Part shown: one piece after another, positions 15,449 to 22,554 of the stretch | Layout: each line of letters starts with the position of its first letter | How positions within the stretch are numbered: position 1 is the first letter of the stretch | Source: an uncultured Collinsella sp. | GTDB taxonomy: Bacteria > Actinomycetota > Coriobacteriia > Coriobacteriales > Coriobacteriaceae | Length of the DNA stretch: 22,554 nucleotides | Assembly: GCA_934654605.1 (NCBI GenBank) | Contig: CAKUGH010000025.1 | Coordinates: forward strand, 1 to 22,554 | Reading direction: 5' to 3' | Notes under the pieces: generated by a model | What the model was told of the DNA's origin: nothing | Database searches by the model: none | Seen by the model: the letters and a program-made list of their open reading frames with translations, nothing else | Position numbers and translations under genes: made by a program

Positions 15449-17245
15449 CTACAGCCGCTGGCACAACACGGACACACACTGCCCATCGAACCCAAAGCCC
15501 CAGCGCATGCGGCCGATACCTGGTCGCGGCACGCGAATCTCGTCGATGCCGTCACGTTCGATGTCGAGCAGCGCCTGCACGGCCAGCAATTCCAGCCCCA
15601 GGGCATCCACACCGGGGTCATACATCATGTTCATCGTGATAAGCGGGCGCTCATCGAGCATGCCGAGGGTATCGGCCACATCGAGCATCCTTCCCGTAGG
15701 GAACACCTGGATATCCCAGCGGTCCGCCCCGCGCTTTCGATTGGAAGTCGGATTGGCATATCCCGGCATACCAAAGCAGAGCCCATGCAGCAGCAGGTGG
15801 TACGGCAACGGCGAATCCGTCTCGTCTGCGCCGACACCCGCGTCACCTAGAATTCGATGTAGCGCCCGCCCCACCGTGTCTTCGTCACCGCGACACAACC
15901 CGTCGCGAAACGCATCTACATCTCGCGCGTCCTCGGCGGCGCACTCAAACCATTCAATAATCACGAGACGCAACGCCTGGCGAAGCTCGCCATTGGGCAG
16001 ACGCAGAGCACGGGAGCGAGCGCTGTTTCCCGGCTCCTCAACCATATCCGTCGTGAGGAAGCCGGACAGGTGTAACGCGGTCCAAACATCATCGACGCAA
16101 GCGTCATTCGACACGACGGCGCCCAGACAAAGCGGGGTTTCAACGCATCCATGCGGTTCAAGTAAATCGAACAGAGTCGAAAGTCTCTCGAGATTCCAAT
16201 CACCAACCGCCCTGCTCAGGCTATCAGCGCATCCATACAGGTCAGCCCGCACCGGCGGCGTGCAGCCTCGGTCCAGAAAACCAATCACACGCGTCGGACT
16301 CGAGCAATAAAACCCGCCAAACCGATACCCCTCGAGCCATTCACGCGCATCATCCAGGTATTCCTCGCGTCCAGCACGATTCAGCAGAGCATTGACCTCA
16401 GCATCCGAAAAACCGAACCAACGGTCACACCACGTCGAAAGGGGCGTCGAAAGACAATACGAGCAGTTTCGCGAAGAAAGTGCCAACTCGGCAGGACCGG
16501 AATACTCCCCCATAAGACACGTCAGCCGCAACGAATCCCCCGCAGCGACAATGGCATCAAACAGTACACGATTGAGCAGCTCCACCGGATCGGCACCGGA
16601 AGCATACCTCGCGTTCGAACGGTCCAACAACGCCGCATCGTACTCATCAACGAGCAGCACAACCTGCTCGTCGTAAGCCATCTCCAGCAGCTCAATGAGC
16701 ACGCCAAGCACCGAGTTGACCTCATCTACACTTGCCACGCCACGCGCAACGCGCTCGATGTGGCGCACCTTGTCTCGAGGTAAATCCGGAGCCGCCAAAA
16801 GCGCCAACAAGCGAGCGCACTCACCCGAAAGAGCGTCCCGCACGACGCCGACGACGTTGGAACCGCTCCTCGCGACGCCAGAAAAGTCCAGCGATATCAC
16901 AGGGTAGCAGGCGAACTCATCCCGATAGCGCCCGCCACCCGCATCCCAAATCTGAGTATCGGCAAACAAGCTCCGACCGGAGCGACCGACCACGGGGCGC
17001 TCCAGAAACGCCTTGAGCATCGAAAGGTTCATACTCTTGCCAAAACCATCGGGACGACAACACAGCATAACGGATGCGTCGCAATCCAAGATATCGGTAA
17101 TAAACATGGTCTTGTCGACCAGCACGCATCGATCCATGGCCTCGGCAAAGTCATGCACGCCGGCTGGCAGTGCCCCGCTACCCGAGCGGTTAATCAGCTT
17201 TACGCCACAGTCAGCAGCATCACCATAAAATGCCTGTTCAGACAC
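15449..17245 (-). CDS. AAA-ATPase-like protein with PD-(D/E)XK nuclease-like C-terminus
   Basis: The 598-residue protein starts at GTG 17245 behind AGGGAGAAG. The N-terminal half matches the AAA-ATPase-like family: VDKTMFITDIL, a Walker A variant CRPDGFGKS at about 63-71 (family usual RPRRFGKS/T), VISLDFSG, and Walker B VVLLVDEYDAAL at about 195-206. A helical middle follows. The last 100 residues resemble the attached nuclease domain (KRGADRWDIQVFP), but where the family has the E-x-K strand this protein has PLITMNMMY, so the nuclease site seems lost. These proteins occur in many copies in some gut anaerobes; their role is not settled. The gene is GC-rich and converges on the truncated glycosyltransferase with 17 bp between them. 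Confidence 0.82.
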   Translation of the reverse strand: MSEQAFYGDAADCGVKLINRSGSGALPAGVHDFAEAMDRCVLVDKTMFITDILDCDASVMLCCRPDGFGKSMNLSMLKAFLERPVVGRSGRSLFADTQIWDAGGGRYRDEFACYPVISLDFSGVARSGSNVVGVVRDALSGECARLLALLAAPDLPRDKVRHIERVARGVASVDEVNSVLGVLIELLEMAYDEQVVLLVDEYDAALLDRSNARYASGADPVELLNRVLFDAIVAAGDSLRLTCLMGEYSGPAELALSSRNCSYCLSTPLSTWCDRWFGFSDAEVNALLNRAGREEYLDDAREWLEGYRFGGFYCSSPTRVIGFLDRGCTPPVRADLYGCADSLSRAVGDWNLERLSTLFDLLEPHGCVETPLCLGAVVSNDACVDDVWTALHLSGFLTTDMVEEPGNSARSRALRLPNGELRQALRLVIIEWFECAAEDARDVDAFRDGLCRGDEDTVGRALHRILGDAGVGADETDSPLPYHLLLHGLCFGMPGYANPTSNRKRGADRWDIQVFPTGRMLDVADTLGMLDERPLITMNMMYDPGVDALGLELLAVQALLDIERDGIDEIRVPRPGIGRMRWGFGFDGQCVSVLCQRL

Positions 17246-17375
17246 CGCAACTTCTCCCTCAAACGCAGCACGATGCCCATTGTATCGAGCAACTCAACCG
17301 CAATGATGTCGTCATGCAGACGTTTCGGGCAACGGTAGCAACAAAAGCCGCAACGGGGCATAACAAATCGTTGCA

Positions 17376-17414
17376 CAACAAAACGGGGCCCGTTGCAGTC
17401 GCACCGGACCCCGT
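17376..17414 (-). terminator. Rho-independent terminator of the wall-anchored protein gene
   Basis: On the reverse strand ACGGGGTCCG pairs with CGGGCCCCGT (arms 17405-17414 and 17383-17392, one wobble) and is followed by TTTTGTTG. It lies 33 bp after the stop at 17447, a standard intrinsic terminator layout. Confidence 0.75.
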
Positions 17415-17446
17415 CCAGGGATTATTCGCCGTCAGCCCGTCAGAAT

Positions 17447-19090
17447 CTACTCAACCGGGTTGCTGTCCTCGCCAGCAGTCTTCTTCTGCTGATCGAGCTT
17501 ATGCTTGCCACTCACAATGGACGTGGCGCCAAGTGTCGCCAAGCTCGCGCTGGCAAGGCTCGCCATCACGATGAGGTCGCCCGTTTTGGGCATATTGCCG
17601 CCCGAGGCCTTGGTCGTCGTAGTCGTGGTAGTCGTCGTAGTGGTCGAGGTGACGTTCTTGTCGTCATCCTTCTTCGGATCGGTTTCGGCCTGCTTCGTGC
17701 TTTCATCGGTCGAGGCAACGCCGTCGGTCCTGGACTCGGGAGCCTCGCTAGAAGTGTTCTCATCAGAAGACGAGCCGGTGTTGATACCGGACGTCAGTGA
17801 ATAACCCAACTTGAAGCCAAGCTGCTCGCCAACGGACGGCTTGTTCTCGGTCGACGAATTATCGGTATCGGAACCCTCGGTCGAGTCGGAATCAGTGCCA
17901 GAGTTATCGCCAACATCAGTGGAGCCATTGGAGGAGCCGCTATCGGCTGAGCCAGGAACGAAACCACCGGTCGATCCAGAGACAGAGCCACTGGTTGAAC
18001 CAGAGCCCGAATCACCGGCGCCGCCAGTAGACTCCGTTCCGCCCGAGTTAGCCCCACCATTACCGGCACCATTGTTGCCAGCACCAGTCGAAGGCGTGCC
18101 CGTCTCGCCGCCATTGTCCGTATCGCTATCGGTTTCCACCGTTGGCCCAGCAGGCGCAGCAGGAGCCTTGTTCGGGCGAGGTGCCGGCGCGGGTTCAGGC
18201 TCAGGATCGGGCTCCACAGGCGTTGCCGCGGCAGCCTCGTCCTCGGCAATGTAGACCAGGCAATCCTTGAGCTCGTTCTTATAGCGATTCTTCCAGCCCT
18301 CGTGATACTGAGGCTGGCTCGAATACTTGCGCGCCACGTTATCAACCACGCTGTTCGAAAGCGCGGTCACAAACTCGCGGTCGGTCATATCGTTGGAAAG
18401 ATTCGCCCAACGGAAAAAGTCCTGGCAGCCACCCGTGCCGCACATGTTGGTAATGCTCCAAACCATGCCCTTGACGCAATCGGCACGACCGGAAATATCA
18501 ATGCCCAGAGCGTTCTTAAGCCACGACTCGGTCACCGCATAGTAGGAGTTGTACGCATAGGCATCCTGCAGCGCCGAGAACTCAGCCGGATCGGTGTTGT
18601 AAGCACCCAGGAAGGCATCCTGCGCAATGCGGCCCAGCTCGGTGAGCTGGCCGTTCGCATACATGGGATTGTTCGCATTGGAAATCTCGCCGCCGTGGTC
18701 AATCGCGTCTTTGAGCATGCTGTACTTAGCAGAGTCGTAGTTATAGACCTGCTTCATAAACGGGATGAGCGACCAGCGGCGATCGAACTGGTAATAACCC
18801 AGCGCGTTATAGCCATCCCCATACGAAAAGCCCTGGTTGTAATTACCGTGGCTCTCGTACTTGGTAAAGTACTTCATCTCGTCGGTCACATTGACAAACG
18901 AAACACCCTGGACCGACCGCAGCACGCCCGAGAAGGACTGCTGGGTGTACAGGCCCTTATCGATATCGGTGGCATCCGAGGCAACGCCGGGCGCGGGCTC
19001 CTCGGCAACGGCGGTCGCGGGTGCGGCAACAGCGCCAAACGAAAGCGCCAACGTCAGGCCCGCAACAATCGCGGAATGCTTGGGTTGCAT
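17447..19090 (-). CDS. Sortase-anchored secreted protein with lysozyme-like domain
   Basis: ATG 19090 follows GGGAGG; the 547-residue protein begins with a signal peptide (basic PKH, hydrophobic core, cleavage near AVAEE at about 28-30). Residues about 65-290 form the only folded region. It contains YFTKYESHGNYN with Glu79, GYNALGYYQFDRRW and SALQDAYAYNSYY, which resembles lysozyme/transglycosylase-like folds where a Glu before Ser starts the active site. A Pro/Glu linker, a roughly 130-residue Ser/Gly/Thr/Asp-rich stretch and a run of 12 Thr follow, i.e. a wall-spanning stalk. The end is a sorting signal: NMPKTG at about 499-504, a hydrophobic stretch and KHK, though with an unusually long polar tail after it. 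It probably acts on or is displayed from peptidoglycan; the enzymatic activity is a fold-level inference. Confidence 0.8.
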   Translation of the reverse strand: MQPKHSAIVAGLTLALSFGAVAAPATAVAEEPAPGVASDATDIDKGLYTQQSFSGVLRSVQGVSFVNVTDEMKYFTKYESHGNYNQGFSYGDGYNALGYYQFDRRWSLIPFMKQVYNYDSAKYSMLKDAIDHGGEISNANNPMYANGQLTELGRIAQDAFLGAYNTDPAEFSALQDAYAYNSYYAVTESWLKNALGIDISGRADCVKGMVWSITNMCGTGGCQDFFRWANLSNDMTDREFVTALSNSVVDNVARKYSSQPQYHEGWKNRYKNELKDCLVYIAEDEAAAATPVEPDPEPEPAPAPRPNKAPAAPAGPTVETDSDTDNGGETGTPSTGAGNNGAGNGGANSGGTESTGGAGDSGSGSTSGSVSGSTGGFVPGSADSGSSNGSTDVGDNSGTDSDSTEGSDTDNSSTENKPSVGEQLGFKLGYSLTSGINTGSSSDENTSSEAPESRTDGVASTDESTKQAETDPKKDDDKNVTSTTTTTTTTTTTKASGGNMPKTGDLIVMASLASASLATLGATSIVSGKHKLDQQKKTAGEDSNPVE

Positions 19091-19142
19091 ACATCCTCCC
19101 TGCATTGGTGTGGTTAAAGTGCAGTTTGCAAAGATGGATTCA

Positions 19143-19170
19143 GTATTACAGCTCCCCGTTTGTTGCACAA
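19143..19170 (-). promoter_or_regulatory. Candidate promoter of the wall-anchored protein gene
   Basis: On the reverse strand TTGTGC (19165-19170) and TAATAC (19143-19148) are 16 bp apart, about 50 bp before the ATG. The -35 overlaps a short inverted repeat TTGTTG/CAACAA. Supported by spacing only. Confidence 0.35.
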
Positions 19171-19227
19171 CAACTCATCGGTAAACGGCAACAACCCTCC
19201 GCGAAATCTTAAGGAATTGCGCTCGAG

Positions 19228-19659
19228 CTACAGTTTGATATCAAAGTTAATCTCGGGGACGGTGGCTAGGTCGGCGAGGGTCACACCGTCGACGTACTTT
19301 TCGATTACGTCGTCCAGACCGCGCCAAAACTTAACGGTGGAGCACAGATCACTGCGGGTGCAGCTGTTGTCGATGCCATCGCACGCTACCGGGGCAGTGC
19401 TGCCCTCAACGGCACGCAAGATGTCGCCGGCACGCACCTCGGCCGGGTCCTTGGCCATCATGTAGCCGCCGCCCTTGCCGCGTACGCTCTTGAGCAGGCC
19501 CGCTTTCATAAGCGGACGGACCAGCTGTTCCAAATACTTTTGCGAAATATGCTCGCGGTCGGCCACCTCGCGCAGGGCGATCTTGCCCTCGGCGTCGCCG
19601 AGCGCCGCGATATAGATCATCAGTCGGAGGGCATAGCGGCCCTTAGAAGAAATGAGCAT
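19228..19659 (-). CDS. Rrf2 family transcriptional regulator, IscR/SufR-like
   Basis: ATG 19659 sits six bases after GGGAGG, giving 143 residues; longer upstream starts would run through the operator region. The N-terminal winged helix is classic Rrf2: MLISSKGRYALRLMIYIA, IALREVADREHISQKYLEQL, and the wing SVRGKGGGYMM. Three cysteines at about 93, 100 and 106 (CDGIDNSC, then LC) match the Fe-S ligand cluster of IscR-type members, with one more residue in the first spacer than in E. coli IscR. It should sense Fe-S status and control the divergent suf operon, the standard arrangement for this family in Gram-positive bacteria. Autoregulation is likely because the inverted repeat lies in the shared intergenic region. 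I do not assign iscR or sufR by name. Confidence 0.9.
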   Translation of the reverse strand: MLISSKGRYALRLMIYIAALGDAEGKIALREVADREHISQKYLEQLVRPLMKAGLLKSVRGKGGGYMMAKDPAEVRAGDILRAVEGSTAPVACDGIDNSCTRSDLCSTVKFWRGLDDVIEKYVDGVTLADLATVPEINFDIKL

Positions 19660-19722
19660 ACCTACCCTCCCATCGTTCCTGGGACAACATAACCTGAAAT
19701 GTTTGCCCCAAATTGTAAGTAC

Positions 19723-19755
19723 GTGGGACAGGTAATTCTGATGAATTTGTCCCAC
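19723..19755. promoter_or_regulatory. Inverted repeat, candidate Rrf2 operator
   Basis: GTGGGACA (19723-19730) and TGTCCCAC (19748-19755) are perfect inverted 8-mers separated by 17 bp. A further GGGACA occurs at 19681-19686 near the regulator start. Placement between a regulator gene and its probable target operon supports an operator role. Confidence 0.55.
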
Positions 19756-19775
19756 AATCTGAAAAGTCGAGTGGA

Positions 19776-19823
19776 TTAGTCGGGTTTTCCCTTGACTAAC
19801 GCCGAACCCATAGTAACTTTATT
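19776..19823 (+). promoter_or_regulatory. Probable suf operon promoter with a second inverted repeat
   Basis: TTAGTC (19776-19781) and GACTAA (19794-19799) form a perfect inverted repeat, and the second arm overlaps a -35-like TTGACT (19792-19797). A weak -10 (TAACTT, 19814-19819) lies 16 bp further. An Rrf2 dimer bound here could block polymerase, but the -10 assignment is uncertain. Confidence 0.4.
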
Positions 19824-19883
19824 CCGAGAAGATTCCTAGGGTTTAGTACACCTATGAGTACACCATATACAGAGAGGGACAGC

Positions 19884-20684
19884 ATGAGTGCAAATCCGCT
19901 GCTTTCCATCGAGGGTCTGACCGCCTCCGTGGACGAGAAGACCATCCTCCACAACGTCAACCTCAACGTCGCCGCCGGCGAGACCCACGTGCTGATGGGA
20001 CCCAACGGCGCCGGCAAGTCCACCCTCGGCCACCTGGTCATGGGCGACCCCGTCTACACGGTCAACGACGGCCGTATCGTCTTTGACGGCCAGGACATCA
20101 CCGAGCTCACCACCGACAAGCGCTCGCGCGCCGGCCTGTTCCTGAGCTTCCAGGCACCGGTGGAGATCCCGGGCGTGCCGCTGTCGAGCTTTTTGCGCGC
20201 CAGCATCGCAGGTCGCCCCGGCCTGGAGATGAAGGGTAAGGAGTTCCGCCGCCGCGTGAAGGAACTCGCGGCCGAGCTCAACATGGACACCGCCTACCTC
20301 AATCGCGAGCTGGGCGTGGGCTTCTCGGGCGGCGAGAAAAAGAAGGTCGAGATGCTCCAGCTTCTGCTGCTGCAGCCCAAGCTCGCCATTCTGGACGAAA
20401 CCGACTCCGGCCTGGACGTCGATGCCCTGTCCACCGTCAGCCACGGCATGGACGCTTACCGCAAGAGCTGCGACGGCTCCATGCTCATCATCACGCACAA
20501 CACGCGCATCCTGGAGCACCTGGATGTCGACCGCGTCCACGTTATGGTCAAGGGCCACATCGTGCGTGAGGACGACGCCTCGCTCATCCCCTGGATCGAT
20601 AAGAACGGTTTTGAGACCTTCGAGCGCGAGGCCGCCGAGCAGCGCGCCCAGGTCGAAGCCGCCACTGCCGAGCAGCAGGCGTAA
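19884..20684 (+). CDS. sufC: Fe-S cluster assembly ATPase SufC
   Basis: The start ATG 19884 follows AGAGGGAC; the in-frame ATG at 19854 has no RBS. The 266-residue protein shows all SufC landmarks: Walker A GPNGAGKST, FLSFQAPVEIPGVPLSSFLR (Q-loop and SufC-specific segment), ABC signature FSGGEKKKVE, Walker B LAILDETDSGLDVDAL, and the switch His in IITHN. SufC is the soluble ABC-type ATPase that binds SufB and SufD and drives assembly of Fe-S clusters in the cytoplasm. The length is slightly above the usual 250 because of a Glu/Ala-rich C-terminal tail. It is the first gene of sufC-sufB-sufD, 12 bp before sufB, opposite the Rrf2 regulator gene. Confidence 0.97.
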   Translation: MSANPLLSIEGLTASVDEKTILHNVNLNVAAGETHVLMGPNGAGKSTLGHLVMGDPVYTVNDGRIVFDGQDITELTTDKRSRAGLFLSFQAPVEIPGVPLSSFLRASIAGRPGLEMKGKEFRRRVKELAAELNMDTAYLNRELGVGFSGGEKKKVEMLQLLLLQPKLAILDETDSGLDVDALSTVSHGMDAYRKSCDGSMLIITHNTRILEHLDVDRVHVMVKGHIVREDDASLIPWIDKNGFETFEREAAEQRAQVEAATAEQQA

Positions 20685-20696
20685 AGGGGCGACGCA

Positions 20697-22109
20697 ATGA
20701 CCAAGAACCGCACCGAGGTCGCGGACATCGACCGCAGCCTCTACGACTTCACCTATGGCGAGGAGGGATTCGAGCGCCTCGACGCCGGCATCACGCCCGA
20801 CATCGTGCGCGAGATCAGCGCCAAGAAGGACGAGCCGCAGTGGATGCTCGACCTGCGCCTCAAGTCCCTCGAGATCTTCAACCGCTTCCCGGATCCGATG
20901 TGGGGCCCCTCCATCGAGGGCCTGGACATGGACAACATCGTCACCTACGTCAAGCCCAACACCGACCAAAAGCACGACTGGGAGTCGGTGCCCGACGACA
21001 TCAAGAACACCTTTGAGCGCCTGGGCATTCCCGAGGCCGAGCGCAGCTACCTGGCAGGCGTCGGCGCGCAGTACGACTCCGAGCTCGTCTACCACAACAT
21101 GCAGGACACCGCGTCCAAGATGGGCATCGTCTACTCCGGTATCGAGGAGGCCCTGCACGACCCGCAGTGGGAGCCGCTCATCCACGAGAAGTTTATGACG
21201 CTCATCCCGCCCACCGACCACAAGTTTGCGGCCCTGCACGGCGCCGTATGGTCGGGCGGCTCGTTTGTCTACGTGCCCAAGGGCACCAAGCTCGACTTCC
21301 CACTGCAGAGCTACTTCCGTCTCAACGCCAAGGGCGCCGGCCAGTTTGAGCACACGCTCATCATCGTCGAGGACGACGCCGACCTGCACTTTATCGAGGG
21401 CTGCTCCGCGCCCAAGTACAACGTGGCCAACCTCCACGCCGGCGCCGTCGAGCTCTTTGTGGGCAAGCGCGCGCACCTGCGCTACTCGACCATCGAGAAC
21501 TGGTCCAAGAACATGTACAACCTCAACACCAAGCGTGCACGCGTGGACGAGGACGGCGACATCGAGTGGATCAGTGGCTCCTTCGGCAGTCACGTGGGCT
21601 ACCTATACCCCATGAGCGTGCTCAACGGCCGCCGCGCCCGCTCGAGCTTTACCGGCATCACCTTTGCCGGCGCCGGCCAGAATCTCGACACCGGCTGCAA
21701 GGTCGTGCTCAACGCGCCCGAGACCTCGGCGACCGTCGAGACCAAGGGCATCTCCAAGAGCGGCGGCATCCAGACCTTCCGCAGCTCCATCGTGGCCACG
21801 CCCAAGGCCGAGGGCTCCAAGGCAACCGTGAGCTGCCAGTCGCTGATGCTCGACGACCAGAGCCGCTCCGATACCATCCCCGCCATGGACATCCGCGCCA
21901 AAAACGTCGACATCGGCCACGAGGCAACCATCGGCCGCATTGGCGACGACAAGGTCTTCTACCTCATGAGCCGCGGTATCTCGGAGGAAGAGGCCCGCAC
22001 CATGATCGTCAACGGCTTTGCCAACCCGGTCTCCAAGGAGCTGCCGCTGGAGTACGCCGTCGAGATGAACAACCTGATCAAGCTCGAGATGGAAGGAGCG
22101 ATCGGATAA
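20697..22109 (+). CDS. sufB: Fe-S cluster scaffold protein SufB
   Basis: ATG 20697 follows AAGGGG eight bases upstream. The 470-residue protein is full length for the family. Landmarks include WMLDLRLKSLEIF, KHDWESVPDDIKNTFERLGI, YVPKGTKLDFPLQSYFR, the beta-helix core with FIEGCSAPKY and the conserved Cys in VSCQSLML, and the C-terminal RGISEEEARTMIVNGF and EYAVEMNNLIKLEMEG. SufB is the scaffold on which clusters are built, in complex with SufC and SufD. Its stop overlaps the sufD start (TAATG), which implies translational coupling. Confidence 0.97.
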   Translation: MTKNRTEVADIDRSLYDFTYGEEGFERLDAGITPDIVREISAKKDEPQWMLDLRLKSLEIFNRFPDPMWGPSIEGLDMDNIVTYVKPNTDQKHDWESVPDDIKNTFERLGIPEAERSYLAGVGAQYDSELVYHNMQDTASKMGIVYSGIEEALHDPQWEPLIHEKFMTLIPPTDHKFAALHGAVWSGGSFVYVPKGTKLDFPLQSYFRLNAKGAGQFEHTLIIVEDDADLHFIEGCSAPKYNVANLHAGAVELFVGKRAHLRYSTIENWSKNMYNLNTKRARVDEDGDIEWISGSFGSHVGYLYPMSVLNGRRARSSFTGITFAGAGQNLDTGCKVVLNAPETSATVETKGISKSGGIQTFRSSIVATPKAEGSKATVSCQSLMLDDQSRSDTIPAMDIRAKNVDIGHEATIGRIGDDKVFYLMSRGISEEEARTMIVNGFANPVSKELPLEYAVEMNNLIKLEMEGAIG

Positions 22110-22554
22110 TGAAACAGACCACGAACACCGCTGCTACCACGCTTGAACAGGTCAACGCGATGCCCGCAGCTACCTGGGGCTGGCTCAAGATGAACCAGAC
22201 CAAGCTCGAGCTTTCGAACGAGCTTGCCGCCGCTCCTGCCGAGGCCGTTGAGGTCGAGGGTCTGGACGAGCAGTTCCTCGGCGCTGACGACGCGTTCGAC
22301 ACCGCCATGAACGCCATGGCCGAGCGCTTCCCCGAGCGCCGTGCCTCCGCCCCCGGTGATGCCGCCGACCGCGCCCGCATCACGCCCGAGACCGAGCTCG
22401 ACGTGCCCGCCACCTCCGTCTACCAGGCCGGCGCCATCAAGCTCGAGGAGGAGCTCTCCCCCGCCGAGGCCTTCGAAACCGGCATGGGCGAGGCCGCCTA
22501 CGCCTACCTGGCCGACCACGCCACTAAGCGCATCGTCATCGATGTGCCCGCATA
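22109..22554 (+). CDS. sufD: Fe-S cluster assembly protein SufD, partial
   Basis: The start ATG at 22109 shares its A with the sufB stop codon and has GGAAGGAG upstream; the frame is open to the window end (about 148 residues). The visible N-terminus holds PAATWGWLKMNQTKLEL, matching the short Trp/Leu-rich motif by which SufD/SufB N-termini begin, and an Ala/Glu-rich stretch before the core beta-helix, which is beyond the window. The assignment rests mainly on position after sufC-sufB and on this weak N-terminal similarity; SufD is the third member of the SufBCD scaffold complex. Confidence 0.85.
   Translation, partial: MKQTTNTAATTLEQVNAMPAATWGWLKMNQTKLELSNELAAAPAEAVEVEGLDEQFLGADDAFDTAMNAMAERFPERRASAPGDAADRARITPETELDVPATSVYQAGAIKLEEELSPAEAFETGMGEAAYAYLADHATKRIVIDVPA

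Noticed and set aside
14802..15479. Reverse frame of 225 codons opposite the truncated glycosyltransferase
   Set aside because: The translation is Val/Ala/Gly-rich shadow sequence; the forward frame has clear glycosyltransferase motifs (GGLFSRRVVDKIGLPD).
17610..17655. Thr-codon run as a phase-variation tract
   Set aside because: The codons are a mix of ACC, ACT and ACG with a 3-bp unit, so slippage would change length but not the reading frame.
18302..19117. Forward frame of 271 codons opposite the wall-anchored protein gene
   Set aside because: The reverse frame has a signal peptide, domain and sorting motif; the forward frame has none of these.
19836..21593. Long open frame (585 codons) on the reverse strand opposite sufC and sufB
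   Set aside because: It mirrors the strong codon bias of the GC-rich suf genes, is a low-complexity Val/Leu/Asp/Gly-type translation, and the forward strand carries unmistakable SufC and SufB motifs.

Overview
The window looks like the chromosome of a high-GC Gram-positive gut bacterium of the class Coriobacteriia, most likely Collinsella or a close relative. This is inferred from the GC-rich coding style of the right third, the Rrf2-sufC-sufB-sufD order, an AAA-ATPase-like/nuclease-fold protein of a kind frequent in such genomes, a sortase-type wall protein, and the tandem Tyr-rich repeats on an amidase. No 16S or other taxonomic marker is present, so the genus is not proven.

The window has three parts. 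(1) About 411-13,860 is AT-richer than its surroundings and holds a surface-glycan locus. It contains a secreted amidase (reverse strand, open at the left window edge, with a GC-rich repeat tail), a membrane acyltransferase (forward), a GT2 glycosyltransferase plus DUF2304 pair (reverse), a GT2 enzyme (forward), and a reverse-strand run of class V aminotransferase, TagD-like cytidylyltransferase fused to a Gfo/Idh-type domain, LicD transferase, Wzx-like flippase and GT4 glycosyltransferase. The right end of this island holds gene debris (12,141-12,574) and an orphan gene whose frame is interrupted by a stop codon (12,932-13,759). (2) About 13,865-15,431 contains two GT2-type genes lying head to head. 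Both frames open within the same 8-bp interval (14,814-14,821), as expected for a rearrangement scar. (3) 15,449-22,554 is GC-rich chromosomal sequence: an AAA-ATPase-like protein with a degraded nuclease motif, a sortase-anchored lysozyme-like secreted protein, an Rrf2/IscR-type regulator, and divergently the sufC-sufB-sufD operon (sufD cut by the window end).

How the genes may work together: the glycosyltransferases build a lipid-linked repeat unit, the Wzx-like protein flips it, and the acyltransferase may acylate it. The aminotransferase, cytidylyltransferase-oxidoreductase and LicD genes look like a small pathway that makes a CDP-activated (amino)alcohol phosphate and places it on the glycan. 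The chemical identity of that group cannot be read from the sequence, and this module is the best candidate here for undescribed biochemistry. In the suf region, an IscR-like three-cysteine regulator probably controls the Fe-S assembly operon from a shared intergenic region that carries a clear inverted repeat.

All motif calls were made by eye; no database search was run.
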